Assembly: GCF_017352215.1 (NCBI RefSeq)
Contig: NZ_CP071444.1
Coordinates: 2,356,001-2,420,000 of the forward strand
DNA length: 64,000 nt
Origin: Alkalibacter rhizosphaerae
Lineage (GTDB): Bacteria > Bacillota > Clostridia > Eubacteriales > Alkalibacteraceae
Direction: 5' to 3'
Shown here: positions 16,319 to 25,981 of the stretch, one piece after another
How the letters are laid out: each line of letters opens with the position of its first letter
How positions within the stretch are numbered: position 1 is the stretch's first letter
Position numbers and translations under genes: made by a program
Notes under the pieces: generated by a model
Seen by the model: the letters and a program-made list of their open reading frames with translations, nothing else
Told to the model about the DNA's origin: nothing
Database searches by the model: none

Positions 16319-17764
16319 TCAACTTTCCTTCGTCCAACTGCCGGGAACCAGCAGTGCCAGTACGGTAAAAAGTTCGAGCCGTCCTAGAAGCATAAGAAAA
16401 GATAAAAGCAACTTGGAAGGTCCTGAAAAGAAGGCAAAGTTGGTAGTAGGTCCAACCATCTCAAACCCAGGTCCGATATTGTTGAGGGTTGCGGCAACGG
16501 ATGAAATAGCCGTTAAAAAATCCACCCCTTCCAGTGAAATCAGTAAAGACCCGAGAATAAAGACGATGACGTGAAGCGCAACAAAACTGTTTACTCTGGC
16601 GACGATGTCATTTGATATGGCTTTTCGGCCCAATTTTACCGGTGCGTAGGCACGTGGATGAAAGATCTTGGAAACCTCTCGTTTGATCAATTTCATCAAT
16701 ACGACGATTCGGATCACTTTTATACCACCGCCGGTGGAACCGGCGCTGCCTCCAACGAACATTAAAACAAAGAGGATCAACTTGCTGAAAGTAGGCCACA
16801 AGTCAAAATCTGCTGTGGAGTATCCCGTTGTTGTCATAATGGAGCTTACCTGAAAAAAAGAATCCCGAAAACTAACGAACAGATTTCCGTATTTGGTGAA
16901 AAACAGGTTCAGCATGATCAGTACCGTAGAAAACAAAATAAACCGCAGATAATTGCGCAGTTCCGTATCTTCTACGATCTCCTTGAATCGTCTGGTGTAC
17001 AGATAAAAATGTAGGGAGAAGTTGATTCCCGACAATACCATAAAAATGCCGATGACAAAGTGGATATAGGAACTGAATCCCGCTACGCTGTCGTTGTAAA
17101 CTCCAAAACCACCAGTTCCTACTGTTCCAAAAGTGTAGACGGCGGAATCAAAAAAGGACAAGCCGCCCAACCGTAAAAATATGATCTCCAAGAGCGTGAG
17201 GGAAATGTAAGAAATATACAAAAATCGAGCTGTATCTTTGATGCGAGGTGCAATTTTTCCTGCCATTGGTCCGGGGCTCTCTGCCTTGAAAAGATGAAAG
17301 CTGCCCATTCCGATCGCCGGCAATAATGCGATGGTGAATACCAGGATACCCATTCCTCCGATCCAATGGGTAAAAGAGCGCCAAAACTGGATACTCTTAT
17401 CCAAAACTTCCACGTTGGAGATGATGGATGCGCCTGTGGTCGTAAAGCCGGAAATGGTCTCAAACAAGGCATCTATGTAGGTTGGTACACTTCCACCCAG
17501 ATAAAAGGGAAATGCCCCGGAAATGGAAATGGCCAGCCATCCGAAGGTAACGATGGCCAAGCCTTCCTTTGCCTTTATTTCTTTGTTTTTTATTCTGATT
17601 CTCGACATGAGAAAACCGGCAATCAAAGTTACTGCTAGAGTGACGGCAAAAGCTGTAGTTGAACGCTCGTTTTGGATCAAGGCAATAAGCAATGGCGGAA
17701 CTAAAAAGAATGAATCAATAATCAGAATCGAACCCAGGATTTTTACTACGATTCCATAATTCAC
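16319..17764 (-). CDS. trkH: Trk-type potassium uptake membrane protein
   Basis: 481 residues; start GTG at 17764, supported by GGAGG 8 bases upstream that lies inside trkA. It has the four-fold M1-P-M2 architecture of TrkH/KtrB with selectivity-filter glycines in 'TISGFTTTGASI', 'TVGTGGFGVYND', 'MTTTGYSTADFD' and 'NNIGPGFEMVGP'. It conducts K+ (or Na+-coupled K+) under control of the cytosolic TrkA ring encoded just upstream. The two genes overlap by 50 bases, implying tight translational coupling. K+ uptake beside c-di-AMP riboswitches fits a turgor-control locus. Confidence 0.95.
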   Translation of the reverse strand: MNYGIVVKILGSILIIDSFFLVPPLLIALIQNERSTTAFAVTLAVTLIAGFLMSRIRIKNKEIKAKEGLAIVTFGWLAISISGAFPFYLGGSVPTYIDALFETISGFTTTGASIISNVEVLDKSIQFWRSFTHWIGGMGILVFTIALLPAIGMGSFHLFKAESPGPMAGKIAPRIKDTARFLYISYISLTLLEIIFLRLGGLSFFDSAVYTFGTVGTGGFGVYNDSVAGFSSYIHFVIGIFMVLSGINFSLHFYLYTRRFKEIVEDTELRNYLRFILFSTVLIMLNLFFTKYGNLFVSFRDSFFQVSSIMTTTGYSTADFDLWPTFSKLILFVLMFVGGSAGSTGGGIKVIRIVVLMKLIKREVSKIFHPRAYAPVKLGRKAISNDIVARVNSFVALHVIVFILGSLLISLEGVDFLTAISSVAATLNNIGPGFEMVGPTTNFAFFSGPSKLLLSFLMLLGRLELFTVLALLVPGSWTKES

Positions 17765-19121
17765 CTAATATTCCTCCTTTGCCGCGTTTGAACAACTGTT
17801 TCAAACTGTCGATATTTTCTGCCAGCGTAAATACGACCAAACGGTCATTCGCTTCAATGATCGTATTTCCGTTTGGGATGATGATTTCTTTATCTCTGAT
17901 GACGGTTCCTATAATGACCCCTTTTGGAAGATGCAGCTTATAGATCGGTTTGCCGATATAAGGCATATCCGGAGTGGCAATAATTTCTGTTACTTCACCT
18001 TTGCCACCCAACAATAGGGAAACAGAGGCAACTTTTCCGCCGCGTACGAACTTTAAAATATTGCTGGCGGTGATGTTGATAGGGTTGATTGCAACATCGA
18101 TGGCCAATTTATCGATGACATGGGTATAATTTTGTCGGCTGACTTTTGCGATGGTTTTATTTACACCCGCTTGTTTGGCCATTAGGGCCATCAGAAGGTT
18201 TTGCTCATCAAAACCCGTAACGCCGATGAATGCATCCATTTTTTCGATGTTTTCCTCTTCTAATAGGGTTAAATCCGTACCATCTCCCTCGATCACCAAT
18301 ACATGGTCCAAAAGTTCAGCCAGATTTTGCACTTTTTTTGGATCCTGCTCGATCAGTGTCACATTGATCTTGGATTTTGCCAATTCTTTGGCTAGATAGT
18401 AACCAACGTGCCCTCCGCCAAGGATCATGGTATTTTCGACTTTTTTTTCACTTCCTCGAAGTTTGAACCGTCTGCTCAGGATCTCAATATTTTCAAACAT
18501 TCCCAGTACATAAATGACATCATCCGGCTCCAATATGGTAGAACCGTCAGGTATGATCAAGTTGCCTTCCCTGGAGATGGCCGTGATCAACAGATCATCC
18601 AATCCATTCAGTTCTGCAACTCGTTTTCCGACAAAATCCTTCAAGTGACCAATGGAAAAGTCAAACATTTTTACACGTCCACTGGCAAACTCGCCTGCGT
18701 AAAAGATGACATTCTTTAGAAGATATTTTGCGATGGTATTTGCTGTTGCTAAATCGGGATTGATGATCAAGTCGATGCCCAGTTCGTCCCGAATGAAATC
18801 AAGTTGTTCCATGTATTCTGGGTCTCGGATCCGTGCGATGGTTTTTTTGCACCCTAATTTTTTCGAAAAGGTGCAGATAATAGAATTGGTAGCGTCATTG
18901 TCCGTACAAGCGACCAACAAGTCGAATTTATCGATATTCAGATCTTTTAAAACAGACACGTTGATCCCACTGGCAACCACCGTCAACACATCCAGATGCT
19001 CATTTACTTTATCAATGACGCTTTGGTTGCTGTCCACCAGCGTCACATCCATTTTTTCGTTGTTCATCGTAGCAGCCAGTCGAACTCCAAGTTTACCGCC
19101 ACCAACAATCATTACTTTCAA
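17715..19121 (-). CDS. trkA: Trk system potassium uptake regulatory protein
   Basis: 468 residues with tandem RCK units: Rossmann NAD-binding domains begin 'KVMIVGGGKLGVRLA' and 'TMILGGGHVGYYLAKEL' (about residue 230), each followed by an RCK-C domain. The start is a TTG at 19121 with GGAGGTAG 4-5 bases upstream; the ATG three codons in is too far from that site. TrkA gates TrkH in response to nucleotides. In this phylum RCK-C domains of K+ systems are known c-di-AMP receptors, which would connect this operon with the nearby riboswitches (inference). Confidence 0.95.
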   Translation of the reverse strand: MKVMIVGGGKLGVRLAATMNNEKMDVTLVDSNQSVIDKVNEHLDVLTVVASGINVSVLKDLNIDKFDLLVACTDNDATNSIICTFSKKLGCKKTIARIRDPEYMEQLDFIRDELGIDLIINPDLATANTIAKYLLKNVIFYAGEFASGRVKMFDFSIGHLKDFVGKRVAELNGLDDLLITAISREGNLIIPDGSTILEPDDVIYVLGMFENIEILSRRFKLRGSEKKVENTMILGGGHVGYYLAKELAKSKINVTLIEQDPKKVQNLAELLDHVLVIEGDGTDLTLLEEENIEKMDAFIGVTGFDEQNLLMALMAKQAGVNKTIAKVSRQNYTHVIDKLAIDVAINPINITASNILKFVRGGKVASVSLLLGGKGEVTEIIATPDMPYIGKPIYKLHLPKGVIIGTVIRDKEIIIPNGNTIIEANDRLVVFTLAENIDSLKQLFKRGKGGILGELWNRSKNPGFDSDY

Positions 19122-19360
19122 GGAACTACCTCCAATTTACTAGTTAACTACATTCAATTCATAATGATAACGGAGCTGGCAAGAAAAAGCAAGCTCAAAT
19201 AATGCGGATGATAAAACTAGTATACCACAAAGCAGGGATTAGTGAGTCAAAGCTATAAAGAATGAAAAAAAACGGGATGATCTCGTTTAAACACTTGTGG
19301 GATGGGCATAAATTATCGAATAACAGGAAATATTTGGAGTTGAAGCCGGGAGGTATGATC

Positions 19361-21229
19361 ATGAAAAGAATGCATAAATTCAAGTTGCAAGGAGATTTAA
19401 AAGTTTTGTTGGAACAGGCCAAGAGCTTTCAATTGGTAGGTGATCGAAAAGAACTGATGGAAATGGCTTTTGGAGGCCAGCAAGACCGGTTCGACATATC
19501 CTATGAGATCCCTGGTCGGGGGATGGTAAAAGAAGTGGAAATCGCCCGATGCAAAAATGGCGCTGCTGTAAATTATCCAGAAGACTACATGCGCAGAAGA
19601 GATCCGGATGCCTTGCTTGTAGCCGATGAGAATGATACGGACAAACCTAGATATGATGACGTATACAATGAAGATTTTGAGCCAATACGACAGGAAACTT
19701 TTTCCTGGCTGAAAGAAAGAGATCTGTTGGTACTTCCATTTATGGCTGGAGGCAAGGAATACGGATATGAAGCATTACTGGTAGCTCCAGTGAATGCAGC
19801 TTTTTTCGCGGCAGCCTTGGCAGATCTGCAGGGGTTTTTGAAACCGGATGAGGTTTGGGAAGGCTTTGAACCAAAAACGGTTGTCTATCTGGCTCCACCT
19901 TTTAGGCATACTCATTTTGAAGGAAAGCAGGTTGTGATCCATAACCGAAAGGAAAATATGCACGAAGTTTTTTCCTACAATCTGTATCCGGGACCAAGTG
20001 CCAAGAAAGGGATCTACGGTGTTTTGATCAATATTGGTGAAAAAGAGGGGTGGATCACTGTACATGCCTCTACAGTAAAAGTAGTCACGCCATATGACAA
20101 TGAAATCATCATCATGCATGAAGGAGCATCCGGTGCGGGAAAAAGTGAGATGATCGAACAGGTACACAGAGAAGTCGATGGTCGTGTGTTATTAGGAGAA
20201 AATTTAGAAACCAAAGAGAAATTTTACTTGAAATTATCAGAAACATGTGAATTGCGGCCAGTAACGGATGACATGGCTTTGTGTCATCCAGACATGCAAA
20301 GGGGCAATCGCTTGGTAGTGAAAGATGCGGAAGCCGGTTGGTTTTTGCGATTGGATCATATAAAAGAATATGGAACTTCGCCGGAACATGAGAAAATATT
20401 CATTCAACCATCAGAACCGCTGATCTTCCTAAATATGGATGCAGTACCTGGTGCTACTTGCCTGCCATGGGAACACATTATGGATTCAGATGGAAAACCT
20501 TGTCCAAATCCCAGGGTGATCTTGCCGAGACGGATGGTTCCACACATCGTGGATGGGGAGGTGGAAGTGGACGTTCGCAGCTTTGGTGTGCGCACTCCTC
20601 CGTCTACTGCAGAAAATCCTACCTATGGGATCATGGGAATGATGCATGTCCTTCCACCTGCATTGGCATGGTTGTGGAGACTGGTGGCACCTAGGGGGCA
20701 CAACAATCCCAGCATTACTGCCAGCAAAGGCATGACAAGTGAAGGAGTGGGCAGTTATTGGCCATTTGCCACAGGAAAGATGGTGGAACAGGCCAATCTC
20801 TTGCTGGAACAAATAAAAGCTTCGCCCAGCACCCGGTATGTTTTGATACCAAATCAACACATTGGTGCGTATAAAGTCGGTTTTATGCCTCAATGGATCG
20901 CTAGAGAGTATATTGCAAGGCGCGGAGGCGCAAAATTCAGACCGGATCAGTTAAAAGAGGCTCGTTGCAAGTTGTTGGGCTATGGACTGGAATCTTTGAA
21001 GGTGGACGGGCAATATATAAGAAAAGCATTCCTGCAACCGGAGACCCAGTCGGAGTTGGGCTATAGGGGATATGACGAAGGAGCTGAAATTCTTTATGAC
21101 TTCTTCAAAAAAGAGCTGGAGAAATTTAACACGGAAGAGTTGGATCCATTGGGTCGGACCATCATAGACTTGCTGAATCAGAATGCTATGTTGAGAGAGT
21201 ATCTGGATGTAATGCCAATGAAATTTTAA
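19361..21229 (+). CDS. DUF4914 family protein, PEPCK-like P-loop
   Basis: 622 residues when started at the ATG 19361 (GGGAGG 7 bases upstream). It matches the DUF4914 family over its length. Central 'IIMHEGASGAGKSEMIEQ' is a Walker-A-like loop of the kind found in PEP carboxykinase and HPr kinase folds, and 'MMHVLPPALAWLWRLVAPRG' and 'NPRVILPRRMVPH' are conserved family segments. The function is not established; an ATP- or GTP-dependent kinase/carboxykinase-like activity is plausible. It is monocistronic with a perfect terminator 13 bases after its stop. Confidence 0.85.
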   Translation: MKRMHKFKLQGDLKVLLEQAKSFQLVGDRKELMEMAFGGQQDRFDISYEIPGRGMVKEVEIARCKNGAAVNYPEDYMRRRDPDALLVADENDTDKPRYDDVYNEDFEPIRQETFSWLKERDLLVLPFMAGGKEYGYEALLVAPVNAAFFAAALADLQGFLKPDEVWEGFEPKTVVYLAPPFRHTHFEGKQVVIHNRKENMHEVFSYNLYPGPSAKKGIYGVLINIGEKEGWITVHASTVKVVTPYDNEIIIMHEGASGAGKSEMIEQVHREVDGRVLLGENLETKEKFYLKLSETCELRPVTDDMALCHPDMQRGNRLVVKDAEAGWFLRLDHIKEYGTSPEHEKIFIQPSEPLIFLNMDAVPGATCLPWEHIMDSDGKPCPNPRVILPRRMVPHIVDGEVEVDVRSFGVRTPPSTAENPTYGIMGMMHVLPPALAWLWRLVAPRGHNNPSITASKGMTSEGVGSYWPFATGKMVEQANLLLEQIKASPSTRYVLIPNQHIGAYKVGFMPQWIAREYIARRGGAKFRPDQLKEARCKLLGYGLESLKVDGQYIRKAFLQPETQSELGYRGYDEGAEILYDFFKKELEKFNTEELDPLGRTIIDLLNQNAMLREYLDVMPMKF

Positions 21230-21241
21230 TGAGTATAAAAC

Positions 21242-21272
21242 AAATGAAGCTCCGAATTCGGAGCTTCATTTT
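21242..21272. terminator. Bidirectional terminator
   Basis: AAATGAAGCTCCGAA / TTCGGAGCTTCATTT form a perfect inverted repeat with almost no loop excess, with T-rich sequence on both strands, between the convergent DUF4914 and PBP genes. Confidence 0.9.
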
Positions 21273-23278
21273 GTGTAAGATTGAATAAAAGCTTTTACCT
21301 TGGAAACGGTATAACCGCTTCCACCTTTTCCTTTGACGTTTTCCAGCATCATTGCAGTAGCGTATGGCGTGTTTTCATCCAGGTCCAGCACGACAAACCA
21401 TCCCAATTCTTCCTTGATGGAAGCATCGTGGGGAGCAGGGATCTCTGCAGTACCGGTTTTGCCGGCTAATGTTTTGCCGGAAATGTAGGCACCATAACCT
21501 GTTGCATGGGGCAAGGAGATGGTTTTTTCCAACATCTTGTAAACTGCGTCGGCTGTTTCAGAGGAAATGGCAGAAACTTTCGTCGGCGCAAGGCCTTCAT
21601 CACGGATCAATACTGGTTCTATCACGTTGCCATTGTTGACGAAAGAAGAGTAAGCCTTCGGTAAAGTCAAAATATTGACTAAAACTTCGCCTTGACCGTA
21701 TCCTGTATCTGCCAACAACACTTCATTATTTATCGTGGATTCATTTGCCAGTTGAGAAGTCTTTATGGGATACAACAAAGCCATGGACTTTCCAATTCCA
21801 AAATTTTCTGCCATATTTTGAAAGGTTCCATCACCGATTTGAAGAGCCAGATTCGCAAAATAAATGTTGTCGGAATAGATCATGGCTGTTTCCATATCGA
21901 TAGATCCGTTTATTTCATTGACACGAGTCACGAAGTGATTGCCCCAAGAATCATCGGGTTGCCATTGAGCGCCCTGAATGTTGATGGAATCGTTCAGGTC
22001 CACCGTTCCCGAATCCAAACCGATGGCGGCCGTTAATGGCTTAAAACTGGAACCTGGTGAATAAGTATTGGCGAAACGGTTCAACAATGGCTTGTTTTCA
22101 TCATTTTCCAACTGATTGTACTGGGAAGAAGACAAACCGAGTATAAAGGAGTTGGGATCATAAGCTGGTGCGCTGACAAGAGCCAATATCTCACCGCTTT
22201 GGTGATCCATCACTGTGGCCATTCCACTTTCTCCGGCCATTTGCGCGTAAAGCTTTTGTTGCAAAGGTGCATCAATGTTCAACGTCACATTCTCGCCATG
22301 AACGGTTTCTTTTTCAAAGAGGATCTTCTTTTCCTTGCCATCGTTGCTTCGTATTGCGATGGTCAGTCCCGGGATCCCTTGAAGACGCTCGTTGAGGTAG
22401 CTTTCCAATCCAGTTCGCCCGATTTTATCGTCGGACGTGAAACCTATGGGTATTAAGCTTTCCAATTCACTTTCTGTTGGATAAGACATGTAGCCGGTTA
22501 GATGGGCTGCTGAAGCGCCATAAGGATACACCCGTTCTTTGATTTCTCGATAGGTCACCCCAGGGTTTCTATTATAGAGGGCTCTAACGTCTCCGAGTCG
22601 CTCCATGGGGACTTTGATCATGTCCACAAACGTGTCTTCACCAACCCATGGTAGGGCCAGCCGGTCTTGTATGTATTGTTCGGACAAGTTGAAGTTGTCG
22701 GCTAAAGCAGAGATCATTTCATTGCGCATGTTTCCCAGTCGACCCGGTACCATGCCGATTTGTATGACGAATCCATTGTGTGCCAGTGAACTGCCGTTGC
22801 GGTCGTAGATCTCTCCACGGGTCGGTTTGCTCCAACTGCGCGTAATATTATCGCCTGCTTCCAGATCCTCCCATATGAGTGGGAAGTCCCATAGGATAGC
22901 CCAGGTGCCTTCCGCAGAACGGGTGGCTTCCATGCTTGATGAAAAGGTCAGGGTCCCTTCCGGGATCTTCACTTGAACTGTGAACGGGATTTTTGCGGTA
23001 TCACCTTCTTCGACGATCTCATCATCCGAGAGATCGATACGGATCTCTTCAGCTTGGATTCCTTCGTAGAACAACTCGTAGGCTTTGACAAAATTTTCTT
23101 CAGTTAGTTCTTGCTGATTTTCTGCTGAAACAATTTCGTAGATGTTTTTATAATTCATATCCTCCCAGGCTTTGCAGTAATGCTGAAACACTTCCAAAGG
23201 ATCATTGTTGTTGGAGCATCCTGCAAAGGCTGATATGGTAATGAGAATAATTAGATACAGTGTCCATCTTTTGATCAT
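21266..23278 (-). CDS. Class B penicillin-binding protein (transpeptidase), MecA-N type
   Basis: 670 residues; AAGGAGG before ATG. It is a lipoprotein-like signal ending 'SAFAGC'. An NTF2-like MecA-N domain (about 25-140) begins 'DPLEVFQHYCKAWEDMNYK', followed by the dimerisation domain ('RSWSKPTRGEIYDRNG') and the transpeptidase domain with SxxK 'SPGSSFKP', 'YSDN' (SxN) and 'KTGTAE'. It crosslinks peptidoglycan outside the membrane. The same architecture is found in B. subtilis PbpC and staphylococcal PBP2a, the latter low-affinity for beta-lactams; whether this one is resistant cannot be read from sequence alone. Confidence 0.93.
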   Translation of the reverse strand: MIKRWTLYLIILITISAFAGCSNNNDPLEVFQHYCKAWEDMNYKNIYEIVSAENQQELTEENFVKAYELFYEGIQAEEIRIDLSDDEIVEEGDTAKIPFTVQVKIPEGTLTFSSSMEATRSAEGTWAILWDFPLIWEDLEAGDNITRSWSKPTRGEIYDRNGSSLAHNGFVIQIGMVPGRLGNMRNEMISALADNFNLSEQYIQDRLALPWVGEDTFVDMIKVPMERLGDVRALYNRNPGVTYREIKERVYPYGASAAHLTGYMSYPTESELESLIPIGFTSDDKIGRTGLESYLNERLQGIPGLTIAIRSNDGKEKKILFEKETVHGENVTLNIDAPLQQKLYAQMAGESGMATVMDHQSGEILALVSAPAYDPNSFILGLSSSQYNQLENDENKPLLNRFANTYSPGSSFKPLTAAIGLDSGTVDLNDSINIQGAQWQPDDSWGNHFVTRVNEINGSIDMETAMIYSDNIYFANLALQIGDGTFQNMAENFGIGKSMALLYPIKTSQLANESTINNEVLLADTGYGQGEVLVNILTLPKAYSSFVNNGNVIEPVLIRDEGLAPTKVSAISSETADAVYKMLEKTISLPHATGYGAYISGKTLAGKTGTAEIPAPHDASIKEELGWFVVLDLDENTPYATAMMLENVKGKGGSGYTVSKVKAFIQSYTK

Positions 23279-23313
23279 GATTACCTCCTTGGTTGTCGCA
23301 CGGGCGTTGAAAC

Positions 23314-23811
23314 TTAACGTTGTTGGTTTCTTTTCATGTCTTGAACTTTACCTAGTACCATGGATTCCAATTCCTGTTTGTAGTGCTCAATGTTTTCCCC
23401 TAGTGTATTATCACAGGTGGATAAAATCTGAGCAGCCAAAATGCCGGCATTTTTTGCACCGTTGATGGCTACGGTTGCTACAGGGACGCCTGGAGGCATT
23501 TGCACGATGGAGTACAATGAATCCAGTCCATCCATTGACCGGCTTTTCACAGGAACACCAATGACGGGAAGGGGAGTCATTGCTGCGATCATGCCAGGCA
23601 GGTGAGCAGCTCCACCTGCTCCGGCTATAATAACTTTCAAGCCTCTTTCTTTGGCTGTTTTTGCATATTCTATCATACGGTCTGGTGTACGGTGGGCGGA
23701 TACGATGGTCATTTCGTAAAAGACGCCGAAAGATTCCAAAAGATTTGCAGCTTCCTGCATGACTGGAAGATCCGAGTCGCTGCCCATAATAATTCCTACC
23801 AATGGTTTCAT
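23314..23811 (-). CDS. purE: N5-carboxyaminoimidazole ribonucleotide mutase
   Basis: 165 residues from the ATG at 23811 (AAGGAAAGG about 10 bases upstream); the ATG at 23820 is too close to it. Class I PurE features are '[13 protein letters not shown]', '[14 protein letters not shown]', '[14 protein letters not shown]' and 'PVIGVPVKS'. It converts N5-CAIR to CAIR in purine synthesis, acting directly after PurK, whose gene ends six bases upstream of this start. Confidence 0.96.
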   Translation of the reverse strand: MKPLVGIIMGSDSDLPVMQEAANLLESFGVFYEMTIVSAHRTPDRMIEYAKTAKERGLKVIIAGAGGAAHLPGMIAAMTPLPVIGVPVKSRSMDGLDSLYSIVQMPPGVPVATVAINGAKNAGILAAQILSTCDNTLGENIEHYKQELESMVLGKVQDMKRNQQR

Positions 23812-23816
23812 CAATA

Positions 23817-24995
23817 TCATTCCTTTCCTTTAGATGATTCCGATACGATGCGCAGGCAAACTTCTCCCAAGTCGGCTTTTTCAATGGCCGATTCCAAGGT
23901 ATCTGCAAGTACCGTAAAATGTCCCATTTTCCGGTGGGGACGAGTTTGTTCCTTGCCATAATAATGAAGGTGGAATCCTTCGATGGATAATGCTTTTTCC
24001 GCACCCACGATGACGGGGATCCCAGCATGGTCGGGTGTACCAAGCAAATTGCGCATGACCACGGGTGATCGTTGTCGGGTACTGCCCAATGGAAGTCCGA
24101 GGACAGCCCGTACATGATTTTCGAATTGGGAAGTTTCGCAGGCTTCGATGGTAAAATGTCCGGAATTATGGGGTCGGGGAGCTACTTCATTGATCAGGAT
24201 ACTGCCCTTTTTATCGATGAACATTTCAACGCAAAAGATACCAACAGCATCGAACACGCCGCTGATCTTCACGGCGACCTCCTTGGCTTCCGATTCCTGG
24301 GAATTTGTGATTCTTGCAGGAGCGAGAGTTTCGTAAAGGATGCTGTTCTTGTGAATATTTTCTGCTACGGGATAGGTCACCGTTTTCCCATCTTTACCTC
24401 GACAACATAAAACGGAAATTTCCCTGTCGAAATCAATAAAAGCTTCTGCATAGACAATGTCAGAACGTTTGGACAAAAATTCGTATGCTTCCGGGGCCTG
24501 TTCAAAAGAGGAAACCAGTTGATTCCCCTTGCCATCATAAGCCTCTGTTGCAGTTTTCAGCATGTAAGGGTATCCCAGCTCCTCGCCGATTTGATGCAAT
24601 TGATCCGAATTGTTTACGGATAGAAATGTCCCTACAGGCAAACCTTTTTCTTTGAGAAATTTTTTCTGATCGTATTTATTTTGAATGATCTTTAAACTTT
24701 CAGCACGGGGATATACGATGTATCCCTTTCTTTCCAAGTTTTTTAATCCTTCTGTGGAGATGTGTTCAAATTCGCAGGTAAGAACATCTGATTTTTTGGC
24801 GATGGATTCCAATCCTTTTTCGTCTTGAAATCCTGCGACGATGAGTTCATCGCAAAAGGCAGAAGCAGGACAAGACGAATCAGGATCCAAAACAACGGTA
24901 CTGATGCTCCATGTTGATGATGCCTGGAGCATCATTTTTCCCAGCTGTCCGCCACCGATTATACCCAGACGTTGTTTTAAAATATTTTTGTTCAT
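23817..24995 (-). CDS. purK: N5-carboxyaminoimidazole ribonucleotide synthase
   Basis: 392 residues. An ATP-grasp enzyme: '[13 protein letters not shown]' N-terminus, 'YDGKGNQLV', '[22 protein letters not shown]', '[24 protein letters not shown]'. It carboxylates AIR with bicarbonate and ATP to N5-CAIR. A two-gene purK-purE unit; the other purine genes are not here. TTTAGGAGG precedes the ATG. I see no purine riboswitch in the short upstream region. Confidence 0.96.
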   Translation of the reverse strand: MNKNILKQRLGIIGGGQLGKMMLQASSTWSISTVVLDPDSSCPASAFCDELIVAGFQDEKGLESIAKKSDVLTCEFEHISTEGLKNLERKGYIVYPRAESLKIIQNKYDQKKFLKEKGLPVGTFLSVNNSDQLHQIGEELGYPYMLKTATEAYDGKGNQLVSSFEQAPEAYEFLSKRSDIVYAEAFIDFDREISVLCCRGKDGKTVTYPVAENIHKNSILYETLAPARITNSQESEAKEVAVKISGVFDAVGIFCVEMFIDKKGSILINEVAPRPHNSGHFTIEACETSQFENHVRAVLGLPLGSTRQRSPVVMRNLLGTPDHAGIPVIVGAEKALSIEGFHLHYYGKEQTRPHRKMGHFTVLADTLESAIEKADLGEVCLRIVSESSKGKE

Positions 24996-25072
24996 GGCAG
25001 CCTCCTAAACAAAGGTTTCTTTCATTGCATTGTATCACGAAACCCCTTGTCCATGCCAGGTCATGCTTCCTG

Positions 25073-25720
25073 TTAAACCAGAAACCTGAGTTGTTTGTAA
25101 TCCATGGATTCAGCGATGGAGATGGAATCCAAGAGCAGACTGTCAATGAAGTGTTGATTTAACTTCAGCAGTCGAGGAAGCATGCCATTCAGTGTCGACA
25201 CCAGATCCATAATGCTCAGATCAACTTGCCCATCGAAATACTGCAGTAGGAGTTCGCGTCTGGCACCAAAGTCCATCAAAACATATGCTTTGAATAATTC
25301 ATCGGACAACACCAAATGGTTGTCTTCCACATATTTGTGATACATTTTGTTCATGTATTTGCTGAGAATTCGATAATTGGAACTGTTGTGAAGCACTTCC
25401 AAATACACACGTCGATTGTTTTCATCCTTTAAAATAATATCATAATAGATCCGAGAAGTTACTGCATGGGATAAAATGGAATTGGAGTAGATCTCCGGTT
25501 TGTTTCGATAGAGAAAAAATTCAATATTATTTAAGAAATCGATGTAAATGGAGCGAATGATCTCTTCCTTTTTATTGAAGTAATAGTGGACCAGACTGAT
25601 GGGAACGTCGCTGGCCTCCGCAATTTTTTTAATGGTAGTTTTGTTGAAGCCATCTTTATAGAGCAGTTCTTTTGCATTCTGGTATATTCGTTCTTTTTTG
25701 TTGCGTTTGGCGATTGTCAT
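25073..25720 (-). CDS. TetR/AcrR-family transcriptional regulator
   Basis: 215 residues. The N-terminal TetR helix-turn-helix is clear: 'RIYQNAKELLYKDGFNKTTIKKIAEASDVPISLVHYYFNKKEEI'. The C-terminal ligand domain (60-215) is rich in aromatic and acidic residues and unassignable. It is divergent from the URO-D-like methyltransferase gene at 25982 with 261 bases between, so it may regulate that gene (inference). I found no convincing palindromic operator. Confidence 0.88.
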   Translation of the reverse strand: MTIAKRNKKERIYQNAKELLYKDGFNKTTIKKIAEASDVPISLVHYYFNKKEEIIRSIYIDFLNNIEFFLYRNKPEIYSNSILSHAVTSRIYYDIILKDENNRRVYLEVLHNSSNYRILSKYMNKMYHKYVEDNHLVLSDELFKAYVLMDFGARRELLLQYFDGQVDLSIMDLVSTLNGMLPRLLKLNQHFIDSLLLDSISIAESMDYKQLRFLV

Positions 25721-25751
25721 CGATTAACCCCATTTCCTTGCTTCCAAAACA

Positions 25752-25780
25752 ATAGTACCATAAGGAATTGGTCCCTTCAA
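25752..25780 (-). promoter_or_regulatory. Promoter of tetR-like gene
   Basis: On the minus strand TTGAAG (25780-25775), 17-base spacer, TACTAT (25757-25752), 32 bases before the start codon. Confidence 0.6.
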
Positions 25781-25900
25781 CGAGGAAATGAACTTTTAGA
25801 GACATTGTTGATTAATTAAAATCAAAATCAACTGGAAAACGATGCAAAGGCGCATAAAATTAAACATATTTGATTGTTGCTTAGTGAAATCAGAATTGAC

Positions 25901-25929
25901 TTTACAAAGCAAATCGTTTTCAATATAAT
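25901..25929 (+). promoter_or_regulatory. Promoter of URO-D-like gene
   Basis: TTTACA (25901-25906), 17-base spacer, TATAAT (25924-25929), 53 bases before the ATG. Confidence 0.7.
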
Positions 25930-25981
25930 GAAATTGAAAGAAGTTTGTGATTTTTAATAACAATCGTGAAGGAGGAAAAGA

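Noticed and set aside
24996-25072. Purine (PreQ/guanine) riboswitch for purK-purE
   Set aside because: The gap to the upstream gene is too short and lacks the TATA.../GGGTCT core.
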